This document shows positions 37,204 to 47,783 of a stretch of DNA of 64,000 nt, piece by piece; positions within the stretch are counted from its first letter, which is position 1, and each line of letters opens with the position of its first letter. Below the pieces are notes generated by a model that worked only from the letters and a program-made list of their open reading frames with translations, was not told the DNA's origin and ran no database searches. The translations under genes were made by a program, and so were the position numbers. Source of the stretch: Candidatus Fredericiella danica (lineage in GTDB: Bacteria > Chloroflexota > Anaerolineae > Caldilineales > Caldilineaceae); contig JADJPH010000030.1 in the NCBI GenBank assembly GCA_016713335.1, forward strand, positions 19,980 to 83,979, written 5' to 3'.

Positions 37204-39598
37204 ATGAAGCAAAGATTGTGGGTGGTTTTCTCGTTGTTGTTGGTAGCAAGCATGGTGCTGGCTGCCTGTGGTGCACCGGAGGCTGAGGCGCCTGCCCAAC
37301 CGGCCGCAGCGCCGGCTGAAGGGGGCAAAGTGATCAAGGTCGGCGCTGTACCCGCTGACCGGGCCGGATGCTGGCTGGGCCGGCGATCCGTACATCAAGT
37401 CGCACCAGATGGCCATTGACGAAATCAATGCAGCCGGTGGCATCCAGTGTCTGGATGGCGCAATGCTTGAGTTGGTCAAGGGTGACTCAAAGGGTACGGC
37501 CGAGGCCGGTAACTCTGAGATGGAACGCCTGATCACGCAGGAAGGCGTGGTCGCCGTCCTTGGTTCCGCGTTAAGCGGCACAACGCTGCCCGCCACGGAA
37601 ATTGCCGAACGCCTCAAGGTTCCCTATATCGTCCCCAACGCCCTGGATGGCAACATCACCGAAAAAGGTCTGCAATACATCTTCCAGACCGTTTCGACCT
37701 TGCAGCAGTGGGGTATGGACGATGCCGCGTGGGTGAAGGAGCAGGGCGCGAAGACGGCCGTGATCACGGTCCCCAACTTCAGCTTCGGCAAGGAAGTGGA
37801 AGAAGTCTGGAAGCAGGGTCTTGAAGCCGAAGGCATTGAAATTCTGGGCGCCCTCACCTATGACGGTGGCGCATAGGACTTCACTGACACGATTCTGCAA
37901 GTCAAGCAGCTTGACCCGGATGTCTGGTTTGCCCTTGGCAACAACCAGGCCCCGCAGATGGCCAAGCAGGCGAAGGAGCAGGGCTACTATCCCAAGATGG
38001 GGATCGTCTCCCTGGGTTCCGGGTTTGGCAGTTCATTCTTCCTGGCGGAAGCTGGCAACGACGTAGCTGACGGCATCATCATCACGCAGGACTTTGCGCC
38101 AGTCAGCGCCCTGAATGTCGATCCGGCCTTCTTGCAGAAATTCAAGGAGTACACCGGCCAGGATCTGGGTGGCACCTACAACACCACCTATGCTTCGACC
38201 TGGTTGCTGGCGGATGCCCTTGAAAAGGCGTGCTCGACCGATCCAACCGCCATTGCCGATGCCCTGCGCAATACGACCTTCACCGACGGTGAGGGCAAGT
38301 GGGGTTTCATGTGGCCGCAGGTTTCGTTTGACGAAAAGGGCCGTGTGAACGAGGCCGCTTCCGTCATTGCCCAGTGGCAGGATGGTCAGATGGTCGCCGT
38401 GTGGCCGCCAGAACTGGCTGCCGCCAAGGCCGTGTGGCCCGTCCCGGGTTGGGACGATCGCACGGGCCCGCTCGTCGGTGAGAAGATCGAGCCGGCTGCG
38501 GCGCCAGAGAGCGCTGCACCCGCCGAAGGGCTCATGGGTCTCTTGTACAGCCCAGAGGTCAACGCTGCCGCCCTCGCCTCCGACTACTCGAAGGCCATCG
38601 TGGCGGACATGAACACCCAGGTTGACACCTCACAGTACAAAAAAGATGGTCCCTACACCATCGCCGTGTCGCAGCAGGATCCGAGCAACGGCTGGGGCAA
38701 CACCTACAACCTTACGCTTGCGGCCTACGGCGACGAACTGCTCAAGCAGGGCGTGCTGGCCAAGCCGCTGTTGACCTCGGTCACCAACGACGCCAATCAG
38801 CAGATCAGCGACATCGAGAACTTCATCGAGCAGCAGCCGGACGCGATCGTGGTGGAGCCGCTCGGACGCGCGGCCTCGACGACGGTCATCAAGCGTGCCG
38901 TCGATGCCGGGATTCCGGTGATCCTGTGCGCCAACGGGATCGAAGGCAGTGATTTCACCACGCGCGTCGATGTAGACTTCGGCGAAGTGGCTTACAAGTC
39001 GGGCGTCGGTCTGGCTGAGTTGATGGGCGGCACGGGCAATGTGGTGGTCTTCAACGGTATCGCCGGTGTAGACTCGACCGAGACCTGGCAGGCGGCTTTC
39101 CTCGATGCCCTCAAGAACTACCCGGACATCAAGGTAGTTGCCACCGAGTATGCGCAGTGGAATATCGCCACGGCCAAGCAGAAAATGGAAGCCATCATGG
39201 CTGCCAACCCGCAGATCGACGGCGTGTGGGCAGGCGGTGGTGAGATGACCCTGGGCGCTGCGCTGGCCATCCAGGACGCAGGCGTCGAGGCGCCGAAGTT
39301 TGCCATGGTGAACGTGCCCAACGGCTTCCTCCGCCTGGCCAAAGAAAATGGCTACGAGTTCGTGGGGGCGCCAGATCCGCCATCCATGTCCAAGTTCTGC
39401 CTGCAGACGGCGGTCGACGTCCTCGAGGGCAAGCCGGTCACCAAGTTCATCAGTCTGCGCACCTTGATGGACGGCGCGGATCCCTATGACAACACCAGCT
39501 TCGAACAGTGGTATGTGCCGGAATTGAACGATGACTTCATCCCGCCTGCCACAGTGGATGTCCAAGCCTATATTGACGGTGGTTTCGCCCGCAAGTAA
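37204..39598 (+). CDS. Fused LIV-type and ribose-type solute-binding lipoprotein (frameshift, in-frame TAG)
   Basis: About 797 residues. Signal and lipobox (VLAAC, Cys22), Ala/Pro linker, then a branched-chain-amino-acid-type binding domain (residues ~45-425: GDPYIKSHQMAIDEINAAGG, VPYIVPNALDGNITEKG, GGTYNTTYASTWLLADALEK, ending VWPVPGWDD). A second Ala/Pro linker (EPAAAPESAAPAEG) leads to a periplasmic sugar-type domain (~480-797: YTIAVSQQDPSNGWGNTYN, IEQQPDAIVVEPLGRAAS, GVWAGGGEMTLGAALAI). A two-base loss near 37350 and a TAG at 37874-37876 (GGA-stop-DFTDT) break the frame; both lie in the first domain. The junction itself is in frame without a stop. Two transporter sets follow that fit the two domains. 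The fusion may be real or a collapse between two similar linkers. Confidence 0.75.
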
Positions 39599-39654
39599 GC
39601 CTAAACAAGGTTCATTGTTTCAAGCGAGTGTAGTCTCGAACTGCACAGAGGTAA

Positions 39655-39696
39655 CTCAGCATTCCCCGGCTTTCCAAAGAGCCGGGGAATGCTGAG
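39655..39696 (+). terminator. Strong hairpin between binding-protein gene and ATPase gene
   Basis: A perfect 17-bp stem (CTCAGCATTCCCCGGCT with its reverse complement at 39680-39696) and an 8-base loop, 57 bases after the stop of the fused binding protein. No T-run follows. Such stems often protect or separate the first cistron, giving more binding protein than transporter. Confidence 0.75.
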
Positions 39697-39839
39697 GCAA
39701 ATGAAGAACGTCGCTCAGATCACATGATCTGGCGGATGAACGCCCTAAGTCAGCCCAATGAAAGCGTGGAAAGCTCCATCCGAACGATTGGAACTGGATT
39801 GTTCCAGCGGGCAGGCTGGTCAGCTTGTTTGAGGATGCC

Positions 39840-41402
39840 ATGCCACAATCAGCGCTCACCGATCTTCCAAAACCGATCCTTTCACTCCAAGATATTCATA
39901 AACGATTCGGCGGCATTCAGGCGCTGGCCGGCGTATCCTTTGACCTGCGGCCTGGCGAAGTTCATGCCCTCGTGGGTGAAAATGGCGCGGGCAAGTCAAC
40001 CTGATCAAAATCATCACCGGCGCCAACCTGCCCGATGCCGGGACCATTACCGTCGGCGACGCCGAGTATGGTGGTTTGTCCCGTTGCAGGCACGCCAGCT
40101 TGGCATTGCGGCAGTCTATCAAGAATTCAATCTGCTGCGCGATATGTCGGCAGCCGAAAACATATTTCTCTCCGCACCCCCGGTCAACCGTGCCGGTCTG
40201 ATCGACACACGGCTACGTGCCAGTCAGGCCACCGAGTTGCTTGAGCGGCTGGGTGCGCAACATCATGTCGATCCCAACGAACTAGCCAAGAATCTCACGG
40301 TCGGCGAGCAGCAGATCGTTGAAATTGCCAAGGCGCTGGCTGCAAACGCAAGAATCCTGATCATGGATGAACCGTCGGCGGTGCTGCCCAGCCGTGATCT
40401 TGACCGGCTCTTCGCCGTCATCAAGGCGCTGCGCGAGCAGGGGCACGGGATCATCTATATCTCGCACCGTCTCAACGAAATTTTCGAACTGGCCGATCGC
40501 GTCACGGTGTTGAAAGATGGCCACAGTGTGGCAACGCTCGACGTTGCCGGCACCACCAACAGCCAGTTGATCCGTTTAATGGTGGGGCGCGAATTAACGG
40601 ACATGTATCCGCCCGCCCAGCCCAGGTTCGGCGATGTGCTGCTGGAGTTGAATCACCTGGGCGTCGAGCATGTGGTGTCGGATGTAAGTTTTCAAGTGCG
40701 CGCCGGTGAGATCGTCGGGCTGGCGGGTCTTGGCGGCAGTGGGCGCACCACGATTGCGCGCGCTGGTTGGCCTGGGGCAGATTACTGGCGGCGAAGTTCG
40801 CTACCTGGGAAAGCCAGTCAAGGTCTCCAGCGCCTGGGCACAACAGCCGGCGTGGTCCTGATTCCAGAAGATCGCAAGGCCTTTGGCTTGATCCTGGATC
40901 AAAGTGTGCGCTTCAATATTGCGCTGCCCAATCTCCTGCGCCTCAGCCACTGGCAGATGATCTTGAAGCGTTTTGAACGCCAGCCGGTCATGGCAGCCAT
41001 CCAAAATATGCAAGTGAAGCCTGCTGCGCCCGACCTTCCTGCCGGCAATTTGAGCGGTGGCAATCAACAAAGGTGGTCATTGCCAAATGGTTGATGACCC
41101 AACCCCGCGTGATCATCTTTGATGAGCCCACGCGCGGCATCGATATCGGCGCCAAGGCCGAAATTTACCAACGCATTCGCGCACTCTCAGAGCAGGGCGT
41201 TGGCATTATCATGGCATCTTCCGAGTTGCCCGAGCTATTGGGCATGAGCGACCGCATCGTGGTGATGCACGAAGGCCGGGTCAGCGGCGAACTTGCCCGG
41301 GCCGATGCCACGGAAGAGTCCATTATGCATCTGGCCACGGCGTCATCCGATGTTGCCGGGACCGGGCAGGCGCAGCATGCAGAGGAGCGACAGCCATCAT
41401 GA
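39840..41402 (+). CDS. Ribose-type ABC transporter ATPase, two ABC domains (frameshifted)
   Basis: About 520 residues, RbsA/MglA/NupA type with two fused ABC cassettes. First: LQDIHKRFGGIQALAGVSF, Walker A VGENGAGKST, signature LTVGEQQIVEIAKAL, Walker B ILIMDEPSAVL. Second: degenerate Walker A GLGGSGRTTIAR, signature LSGGNQQ, Walker B VIIFDEPTRGIDIG. Frame changes near 40002 (one base lost after AAGTCAACC), near 40072, around 40765 and near 41083. ATG 39840 begins MPQSALTDLPKPILSLQ. Couples by ATGA to the permease. Gene names are withheld because substrates (sugar, nucleoside or ureide) cannot be told from sequence. Confidence 0.88.
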
Positions 41403-42403
41403 GCGTCTCAACCAGTGTAGCGAACACCGCATCGGCGGTTACGCGCCCCAACCCGTGGCGCAAATTTGTCCGCAACAACGGCTCGGTGATCTTGATCTAT
41501 GCCATCATCATTGTGCTGGCCGGCATTGCATCGATCTTTTCCGACCGTTTCTTAACCCCCTCCAATCTACTCAACATTGCACGACAATCCATCGTGCTGG
41601 GTTTACTGGCAATTGGACAGACCCTCGTGCTGTTGACCGGTGGCATGGATATCTCCTCGGAACAGGTCTCGCGCCTGGTAGGCTTGACCGTGGCGACGAT
41701 CTTCGCTGCCAATGCCAGTAATCCGGCGTTGATTCTGCCTTTGATTCTGCTGGGCGTCGTGATGGGCGCCGTGCTGGGCGGTATCAATGGGTTGTTGATC
41801 ACGCACGCATGCGGTGCCGTTCATCATCACCTTTGGCGTCGCGTTCTTGCTGCGCGGGATCAACCTGGCGATTTCGACCACCCCGATCCGCGGCATTCCC
41901 AGCGAATACCTCCAGATTTATGATGCCAAGATTGGGATCGTGCCGGTCAACGTCATTGTGATGGCGTTCCTCTGGTACGGCCTCTGGTTGTTCACCACGC
42001 GCATGCGCTGGGGACGCAACATCTATGCGGTGGGCGGCTCAGAGCGGATCGCCCGGTTGGCGGGGATTCGCGTGAACTGGACCGTTGCCTCGGCCTATAT
42101 CCTCAGTTCCGTTTTTGCGGCGTGCGCCGGGCTGTTTCTCCTGGCGCGCTCGGCGTGGGTGACCCCAACGCCGCAGATGGCATGACATTTCAATCGTTCG
42201 TGGCGGCCGCTGTCGGTGGCATCAGCCTCTACGGTGGTCGGGGTTCAATCTGGGGAACGCTCGGTGGCGTGATCCTGTTGACCTTGCTGGCCAACTTCTT
42301 CAATCTGATGCAGGTCAACATCTTCTACCAACAGTTGTTGTTAGGCGCTATCGTCTTGATCGCAGTCGCCGCCTACAAGTCAAAATCATTGGGGTCGTTA
42401 TGA
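41399..42403 (+). CDS. Ribose-type ABC permease 1 (frameshifted)
   Basis: RbsC family, ~334 residues with eight or more hydrophobic segments. Seen: LLNIARQSIVLGLLAIGQTL, the LLTGGMDIS family motif, VPFIITFGVAFLLRGINLAI, NIYAVGGSERIARLAGIRV (coupling loop facing the ATPase) and FVAAAVGGISLYGGRGSIWG. Two breaks, near 41812 and 42175, shift the frame by a base each. It starts within the ATPase stop (ATGA) and ends in the start of the second permease. Confidence 0.88.
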
Positions 42404-43404
42404 AATCAGCATCTGCGCAAACAGCGGTCATCGGGAGGGTATCCGGTTTTCGGCCGTCGCCGCGCTTTGTCCGCAGCGTTGACCTGGCAGGCCAATGGGC
42501 GGCGCCGATCATGATTCTGCTGGTGGTGAGTGTCGCCGCTATCTTTGCTCCCGCCTTCTTTGTGCCGGCCAATCTGCGCACGATTTCGATTCAGGTCGCC
42601 GTGCTCGGCGTCGTGGCGCTTGGCCAGACGCTGGTGTTGCTGACACGCTCGATCGATATGTCGGTCAGCGCCGTGCTGGCGCTAGGGGCTGTGATCGTTG
42701 TCCAGACCCAGAGCGGCAACTCGATTGCGCTGGCGCTCGTGCAGGCGTTGATCGTGGCGGCGGTGATCGGGTTGGCAAACGGTCTATTGGTGGCCAAACG
42801 CCACGTGCCGCCCTTCGTGGCGACCTTCGGCATGTTGGTCTTTGTGCAGGGCGCGCGCCTGGCCTATACCAAGGGTCAGGCCAGTGGCACGGTGCCGGAA
42901 CTGCTGCGCCAGATCAGCATCGATCAAGTGGGACCCGTGCCGGCGGCACTCATTGTCTGGCTGGTCGTCAATGCGCTTGTTTTCTTCGTGCTGCAATATA
43001 CCCGCTTTGGCCGTTGGGTGTACGCAGTAGGCGGCAATCCGGGTGCGGCGCGCTACGCAGGTATCAATGTCGATTGGGTGCTGATCGGCGCCCACATCGT
43101 CTGCTCTTTGTTTGCGATCCTGGGTGGCTTGTTGCTCAGCGGCTACATCGGTTATGTGGATTTACGCTTAGGCGCCGACTACAACATGAACTCCATCGCC
43201 GCGGCGGTCGTCGGCGGCACCACCTTTGCAGGCGGCAAGGGCAACATCTTTGGGACCGCAGCCGGTGTGATCCTGCTCGTGATGTTGCTGAACCTGGTGG
43301 TTGTGTTGGGTCTGCCAATCCATTGGCAATATGCGATGCAGGGTGTTGTCCTTGTCCTGGCAACGGCCTTACAAGGGTTCCGCCAGTTCCTGTTATCCCG
43401 CTGA
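42400..43404 (+). CDS. Ribose-type ABC permease 2
   Basis: 334 residues, intact. Same family as the preceding gene: ISIQVAVLGVVALGQTLVLL, TRSIDMSVSAVLALGA, VPPFVATFGMLVFVQGARLA, coupling loop WVYAVGGNPGAARYAGINV, IAAAVVGGTTFAGGKGNIFG. Two different permeases with one double-ATPase imply a heterodimeric channel, as in nucleoside-type systems of the same family. Confidence 0.92.
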   Translation: MKSASAQTAVIGRVSGFRPSPRFVRSVDLAGQWAAPIMILLVVSVAAIFAPAFFVPANLRTISIQVAVLGVVALGQTLVLLTRSIDMSVSAVLALGAVIVVQTQSGNSIALALVQALIVAAVIGLANGLLVAKRHVPPFVATFGMLVFVQGARLAYTKGQASGTVPELLRQISIDQVGPVPAALIVWLVVNALVFFVLQYTRFGRWVYAVGGNPGAARYAGINVDWVLIGAHIVCSLFAILGGLLLSGYIGYVDLRLGADYNMNSIAAAVVGGTTFAGGKGNIFGTAAGVILLVMLLNLVVVLGLPIHWQYAMQGVVLVLATALQGFRQFLLSR

Positions 43405-43485
43405 TCTGATCAACGACCGGCACGCCTGCGGGAGTCTGAGGAAAAATCGATTGTCCGGTCTGTCTATGACCCGCGGAGGTTCTGA

Positions 43486-44361
43486 ATGAGTCTAGAAATA
43501 TTCTTGCAGACAATCATCAACGGCCTATTCACAGGCTCGATCTATGCGCTCGTTGCGATCGGCTTGACGCTAATCTATGGCGTCATGGTGATCTTGAACT
43601 TCGCCCACGGCGAGTTCCTGATGTTGGGCATGTACGTGGCGTACGGGATGTTCTCGCTGTTTGGCATGGATCCTTACCTCTCGATCCCGGTGGCGGTGGC
43701 GCTCATGTTCGGCCTGGGGGCATTGATTCAATCCGGTCTGGTGCAGCATGTGCTCGATGCGCATCCCCTGAACCAGATCATTCTGCTGCTGGGTGTCTCC
43801 ACCCTGCTGATCGGCCTGGTGCAGTTCTTCTTGACGGCCGAACCGAAGGTGATCCGTGTGCCGTATGAGACCTCGGTCTTTGTGCTGGGCGGGCTGCGCT
43901 TCAGCATCCCGCGCTCGATTGCGTTCCTGTCGGCCATGATCGTTTCGTTGCTGCTCTACCTGTTCTTAATGAAGACACGCATCGGCACGGCCATTCGCGC
44001 CACTTCACAGTCGCGGCAGGCGGCCTTGCTCATGGGCATCAACGTGAAGCGGATTTATTGGTTGACGTTTGGCATTGGCACGGCAGTGACGGCCTTTGGT
44101 GGCGTGCTCCTCACCCCCAACTACCGCATGATCCCAACGATCGGACAGAGCTTTTCGGTGGTGGCCTTCGTGATCGTCGTGTTAGGCACCATGGGCAACT
44201 TCATTGGCGCTTTTCTCGGCGGTCTGATCATCGGCCTGGTGGAAGCCTTTGCCGGCTTCTTTATCGGTGCCGACGTCAAGATCATTGCCAGCATGCTCGT
44301 CTTTATCCTGATCCTGCTGTTCAAACCTGCGGGTCTCTTTGGACGAAAGAAGGGATTATGA
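43486..44361 (+). CDS. livH: LIV-type ABC permease, LivH family
   Basis: 291 residues, intact. LivH/UrtB family: FTGSIYALVAIGLTLIYGVM, VILNFAHGEFLMLGMYVAYG, AIRATSQSRQAALLMGINV (cytoplasmic coupling loop), ALVAIGL and FIGAFLGGLIIGLVEAFAGF. Family members import branched-chain amino acids, urea or short amides. It is 81 bases after the ribose-type permease with no hairpin, so the two transporter sets are probably co-transcribed. Confidence 0.9.
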   Translation: MSLEIFLQTIINGLFTGSIYALVAIGLTLIYGVMVILNFAHGEFLMLGMYVAYGMFSLFGMDPYLSIPVAVALMFGLGALIQSGLVQHVLDAHPLNQIILLLGVSTLLIGLVQFFLTAEPKVIRVPYETSVFVLGGLRFSIPRSIAFLSAMIVSLLLYLFLMKTRIGTAIRATSQSRQAALLMGINVKRIYWLTFGIGTAVTAFGGVLLTPNYRMIPTIGQSFSVVAFVIVVLGTMGNFIGAFLGGLIIGLVEAFAGFFIGADVKIIASMLVFILILLFKPAGLFGRKKGL

Positions 44362-45424
44362 GTGTGACGACACCATCACCAACCCCACGTCGGGGTTGGT
44401 TGAGCGAGTTTTTCAATGACTGGGACAAGGTGCAGATGCTGATCAGTTTTGTCATCCTGGCACTGCTGGCGAGCACTCCGCTGTTCCTCAGGACGCCCTA
44501 CCATATGGGTATCGCCATCCTGACGACGCTCTACATCTTTACCGGCATCTCCTGGAATATTGTGGCCGGTTTTGCCGGGCGGCTGTTGATTGCGCAAATC
44601 ATCTTTCTGGCCATCGGCGCCTACACGACGATTGTGCTGCTAAACCGGTTTGGCATCAGCCCCTGGATTGGCATCCTGGTCGGCGGTGCCATGGCGGGGC
44701 TGCTCGGTCTAGCCATCGCCACGATCACGCTGCGCTATGGCCTGAAGATGGACTACTTTGCGCTCTTCACCATTGCGCTGATGGTGGCGCTCAGAACCCT
44801 GTTTCTCAAATGGGACTTTGTCGGCGGCGCTCAGGGGATGGGACTTTCGCTGACCAACCCGAGCTTTGACAAGATGATCTTCGCCACCAAGGAGCCGTAC
44901 CTCTATATCGCGTTGGGGCTGACCACGATTGGCGTTATCGTCCAATACATCATTTACCAGTCAAAGATGGGCAAGTACTTCCTGGCCATTCGCGAAGATG
45001 AAGCCGCTGCGGCGGCGCTTGGGGTCGATATTGGCGCTACAACCGCCTGGCACTGCTGATCGGGGCGGCGATGGCGGGTGTGGGCGGCGGCTTCTACGTG
45101 ATGTATGTCACCTTTGTTGAACCACCCCAGGTGTTCGACCTGGGGTTGAATGTGGAAATTATTATGGCCGCGCCGATCATCGGCGGTCTGGGCAGCCTGG
45201 CCGGCCCGGTGTTAGGGGGCATTCTCAACAAACCGGTGGTTGAGATCATCCGCGGCACCCTGTCCGGCGGCCGTGCTGGGACGACGCTGATCGTCTACGG
45301 CCTCTTTCTGATTGTGGCAATTATGTTCATGCCGCGCGGGGTCACCGGTGTGCTTCACAATTTGTACCTGCGACTGCGCCGGCGCACTGACCATGGCACC
45401 GCGAGCCAGGAAGGCAAGCCATGA
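44358..45424 (+). CDS. livM: LIV-type ABC permease, LivM family (frameshifted)
   Basis: About 355 residues. ISWNIVAGFAGRLLIAQIIF, LRYGLKMDYFALFTIALMV, FLAIREDEAAAAALGVDI (coupling loop) and EIIMAAPIIGGLGSLAGPVL. One base is missing near 45040, between GVDI and RLALLIGAAMAGVGGGFYVM. The start ATG overlaps the livH stop. The C-terminus is charged and ends beyond the last helix. Confidence 0.9.
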
Positions 45425-46155
45425 GCATCCTCACGGTTGAGAACATCTCGATCCGTTTTGGCGGGCTGGTTGCCGTGCGCGATTTGAGCCTGAGTGTCGA
45501 GCCTGGTGAAATCGTGGGGCTGATCGGGCCAAACGGCGCCGGCAAGACCACAGCCTTCAATATGATTTCCGGTTACTATCACCCGGATGAGGGCCGTGTT
45601 ATCTTTGGCGGCAAGGACGTGCCCAAACGGCTTCCTGACCAGATCTGCAAATTGGGGCTGGCGCGTACGTTCCAGGTGGTAAAGCCATTCCCGCACCTGA
45701 CCGTGTTCGAGAATGTCGTCGTCGGCGCCTACAACCGCACCAACAACAAGAAAGTCGCGGGCCGAAAAGCACAGGAAGTGATCGACTTCTTGGGCATGTC
45801 GGACATGTCGCAGCAGTTGGCCGGCAGCCTGCCTGTTGCCAGCCGCAAACGGCTGGAGATCGCCAAGGCACTTGCCACCGGTCCGAAAATGATTTTGCTT
45901 GACGAGGCGATGGCAGGTCTACGCCCTGCCGAAACCGACCAAATCATCGAACTTGTGCGCCAGGTGAGCAATGAAGGAATCGCCATGCTGCTGGTCGAGC
46001 ACGTCATGCGCGTGATCATGTCGCTGGCGCATCGCATCGTCGTGCTTCATCACGGTGAAGTGATTGCACAGGGTGAACCAAACGCCGTGGTGCGCGACCC
46101 GGCCGTTATCGACGCCTATCTGGGCGGGGAGGCCGTTGATGCTGCAAGTCACTAA
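45421..46155 (+). CDS. livG: LIV-type ABC ATPase, LivG family
   Basis: 244 residues, intact. Walker A IGPNGAGKTTAFNMISG; GLARTFQVVKPFPHLTVFEN; signature region LPVASRKRLEIAKALATGPK, where the normal LSGGxQ is replaced by LPVASRKR; Walker B MILLDEAMAGLRPAETDQ; LLVEHVMRVIMSLAHRIVVL. Altered signatures of this type are common in LivG/UrtD. The start overlaps livM by four bases. Confidence 0.92.
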   Translation: MSILTVENISIRFGGLVAVRDLSLSVEPGEIVGLIGPNGAGKTTAFNMISGYYHPDEGRVIFGGKDVPKRLPDQICKLGLARTFQVVKPFPHLTVFENVVVGAYNRTNNKKVAGRKAQEVIDFLGMSDMSQQLAGSLPVASRKRLEIAKALATGPKMILLDEAMAGLRPAETDQIIELVRQVSNEGIAMLLVEHVMRVIMSLAHRIVVLHHGEVIAQGEPNAVVRDPAVIDAYLGGEAVDAASH

Positions 46156-46845
46156 CATTGACGTCGCCTATGGGGATGTGCAGGTGCTATTCGATGTTTC
46201 CCTCGATATCAAGGAAGGAGAATTGGTGGCGGTGATCGGCGCCAATGGCGCCGGCAAGACGACACTGCTGAAGACCATCTCAGGCATCTTGAAGCCGCAA
46301 AAAGGCAGCATCGCCTTTGAAGACAAGACGATCAGTGACCTGTATCCAGACAAAATCGTGGGTGGTGGCATTGTCCATGTACCCGAGGGGCGCCTGCTGT
46401 TCCCTGAGATGTCGGTCACAGAGAACCTGCGCATGGGCGCCTTCCTAACAAAAAATAAGGGGACGATCGCCGACCGCATGGAACAGGTCTTCACGCTCTT
46501 TCCCCGCCTCAAAGAACGTGAAAAACAGGCGGCCGGCACGTTGTCGGGTGGTGAACAGCAGATGTTGGCCATCGGTCGCGGCATCATGGCCAAACCCAAA
46601 CTGCTGATGATGGATGAACCGTCACTCGGACTTTCGCCCAAACTCGTGGGACAAGTGTTTGACCTGACACAACAGATCAACAAAGAGTGGGCGTCACCGT
46701 GCTGCTGGTGGAACAAAATGTGCGCCATTCGTGCGAGATCTCAGATCGCGCCTTTGTCCTGGAGAATGGGCGTGTTGTACTGAGTGGGCCCGGCTCAGAG
46801 ATGTTGGCCAACGACCATGTGCGGCGTGCTTACTTGGGACTGTGA
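46139..46845 (+). CDS. livF: LIV-type ABC ATPase, LivF family (frameshifted)
   Basis: About 235 residues. MLQVTNIDVAYGDVQVLFDV, Walker A GANGAGKTTLLKTISG, VPEGRLLFPEMSVTENLRMG (LivF hallmark), signature LSGGEQQMLAIGRGIM, Walker B LLMMDEPSLGLSPKLV. One G lost near 46690 (QQINKEWG) shifts the frame; the repaired tail is VTVLLVEQNVRHSCEISDRA and ends HVRRAYLGL at 46845. It overlaps livG by 17 bases. Confidence 0.9.
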
Positions 46846-46851
46846 GTGAAT

Positions 46852-47610
46852 ATGCGTATCCTCTTTATCAATCCGAACACCTCGGCCAGTTTTACCGATA
46901 AGATCCGGCTCATTGTCGAGCGTGCGGCTGCACCCGGCACTGAAGTCATGGCCGTGAATCCCGATAGCGGCCCCCGTTCGATCGAATGCATCTATGATGA
47001 ACTGCTCAGTTCGCCGGGCACGCTGGCGACCGCGATCACGCACCTCGACGCGTTCGATGCGTTTGTGATCGCCTGCTACAGCGACCATCCGACCGTCTAT
47101 GCGCTGCGTGAAATCACGGATAAGCCTGTACTCGGCATCGCCGAAGCATCGATGCTGACCGCGTGTATGCTGGGTCGCAAATTCAGCATTGTCACGACCA
47201 ACCGCGAATGGGAGCCACTACTTGAGGATGCCGTTGCCCATTATGGGTTGGCAGAACGCTGTGCATCGGTGCGCTCGACGGGGATGGCCGTGCTGGCGCT
47301 TGAAGAGGCGCCGCCCGAAGAGACCGATGCCCGCATCATTGCAGCAGCCCGCCAGGCCGTGGAGCAGGATGGCGCCGAAGTCATCTGCCTGGGCTGCGCT
47401 GGCATGGCTGGGCTCGACAAAAAGGTGGCCGATGCCCTACATGTGCCCGTGATCGATGGCGTGGTCAGCGCGCTGAAGTTGCTGGAAGGCGTGGTGTCGA
47501 CCGGGCTACGCACGAGCAAACGGCTCGCCTACTCCCAGCCGCACTATAAGAAACTCGATAACCTGCCGGAAGTGTTTGAACGGCCGTATCAACGGCCGGC
47601 TGGGGCCTGA
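46852..47610 (+). CDS. hpxA: Hydantoin/allantoin racemase (Asp/Glu racemase superfamily)
   Basis: 252 residues from ATG 46852 (GTG 46846 also possible). ILFINPNTSASFTDKI, FVIACYSDHPTVYALREIT (first catalytic Cys), VLGIAEASMLTACMLGRKFS, FSIVTTNREWEPLL, CLGCAGMAGLDKKV (second Cys) and VPVIDGVVSALKLLEG. The pattern agrees well with the allantoin racemase HpxA as I know it; hydantoin racemase is the close alternative. With allantoinase and AllE on the other arm, allantoin is the better guess. The last gene of the transport operon, six bases after livF. Confidence 0.8.
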   Translation: MRILFINPNTSASFTDKIRLIVERAAAPGTEVMAVNPDSGPRSIECIYDELLSSPGTLATAITHLDAFDAFVIACYSDHPTVYALREITDKPVLGIAEASMLTACMLGRKFSIVTTNREWEPLLEDAVAHYGLAERCASVRSTGMAVLALEEAPPEETDARIIAAARQAVEQDGAEVICLGCAGMAGLDKKVADALHVPVIDGVVSALKLLEGVVSTGLRTSKRLAYSQPHYKKLDNLPEVFERPYQRPAGA

Positions 47611-47649
47611 GCGACAATGATTTGAAGCTGATATCTGCAAGAGAATCGC

Positions 47650-47671
47650 AGGGCGATTGCACAATCGCCCT
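47650..47671. terminator. Hairpin between convergent genes
   Basis: Perfect 9-bp stem AGGGCGATT-GCAC-AATCGCCCT between the racemase and malate synthase stops. Positioned for bidirectional termination, without a clear T-run. The following ~60 bases (47690-47750) are extremely G-rich and look unreliable. Confidence 0.55.
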
Positions 47672-47783
47672 ACGCGGTGTGTTTCAGCCCGGGGCGGGGC
47701 CTCCTCGGGGGGCGGGGGGGGCGGGCGCGGGGCGACCCGGTGGGGACCCCGAGACTTAAAACACCTCTGCTCTTCTTTGCCGA

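Noticed and set aside
19044..37876. Genetic code change (TAG/TAA read as an amino acid)
   Set aside because: Most genes here end normally with TAG, TAA or TGA, and only three in-frame stops occur among many frameshifts, so error is the simpler reading.
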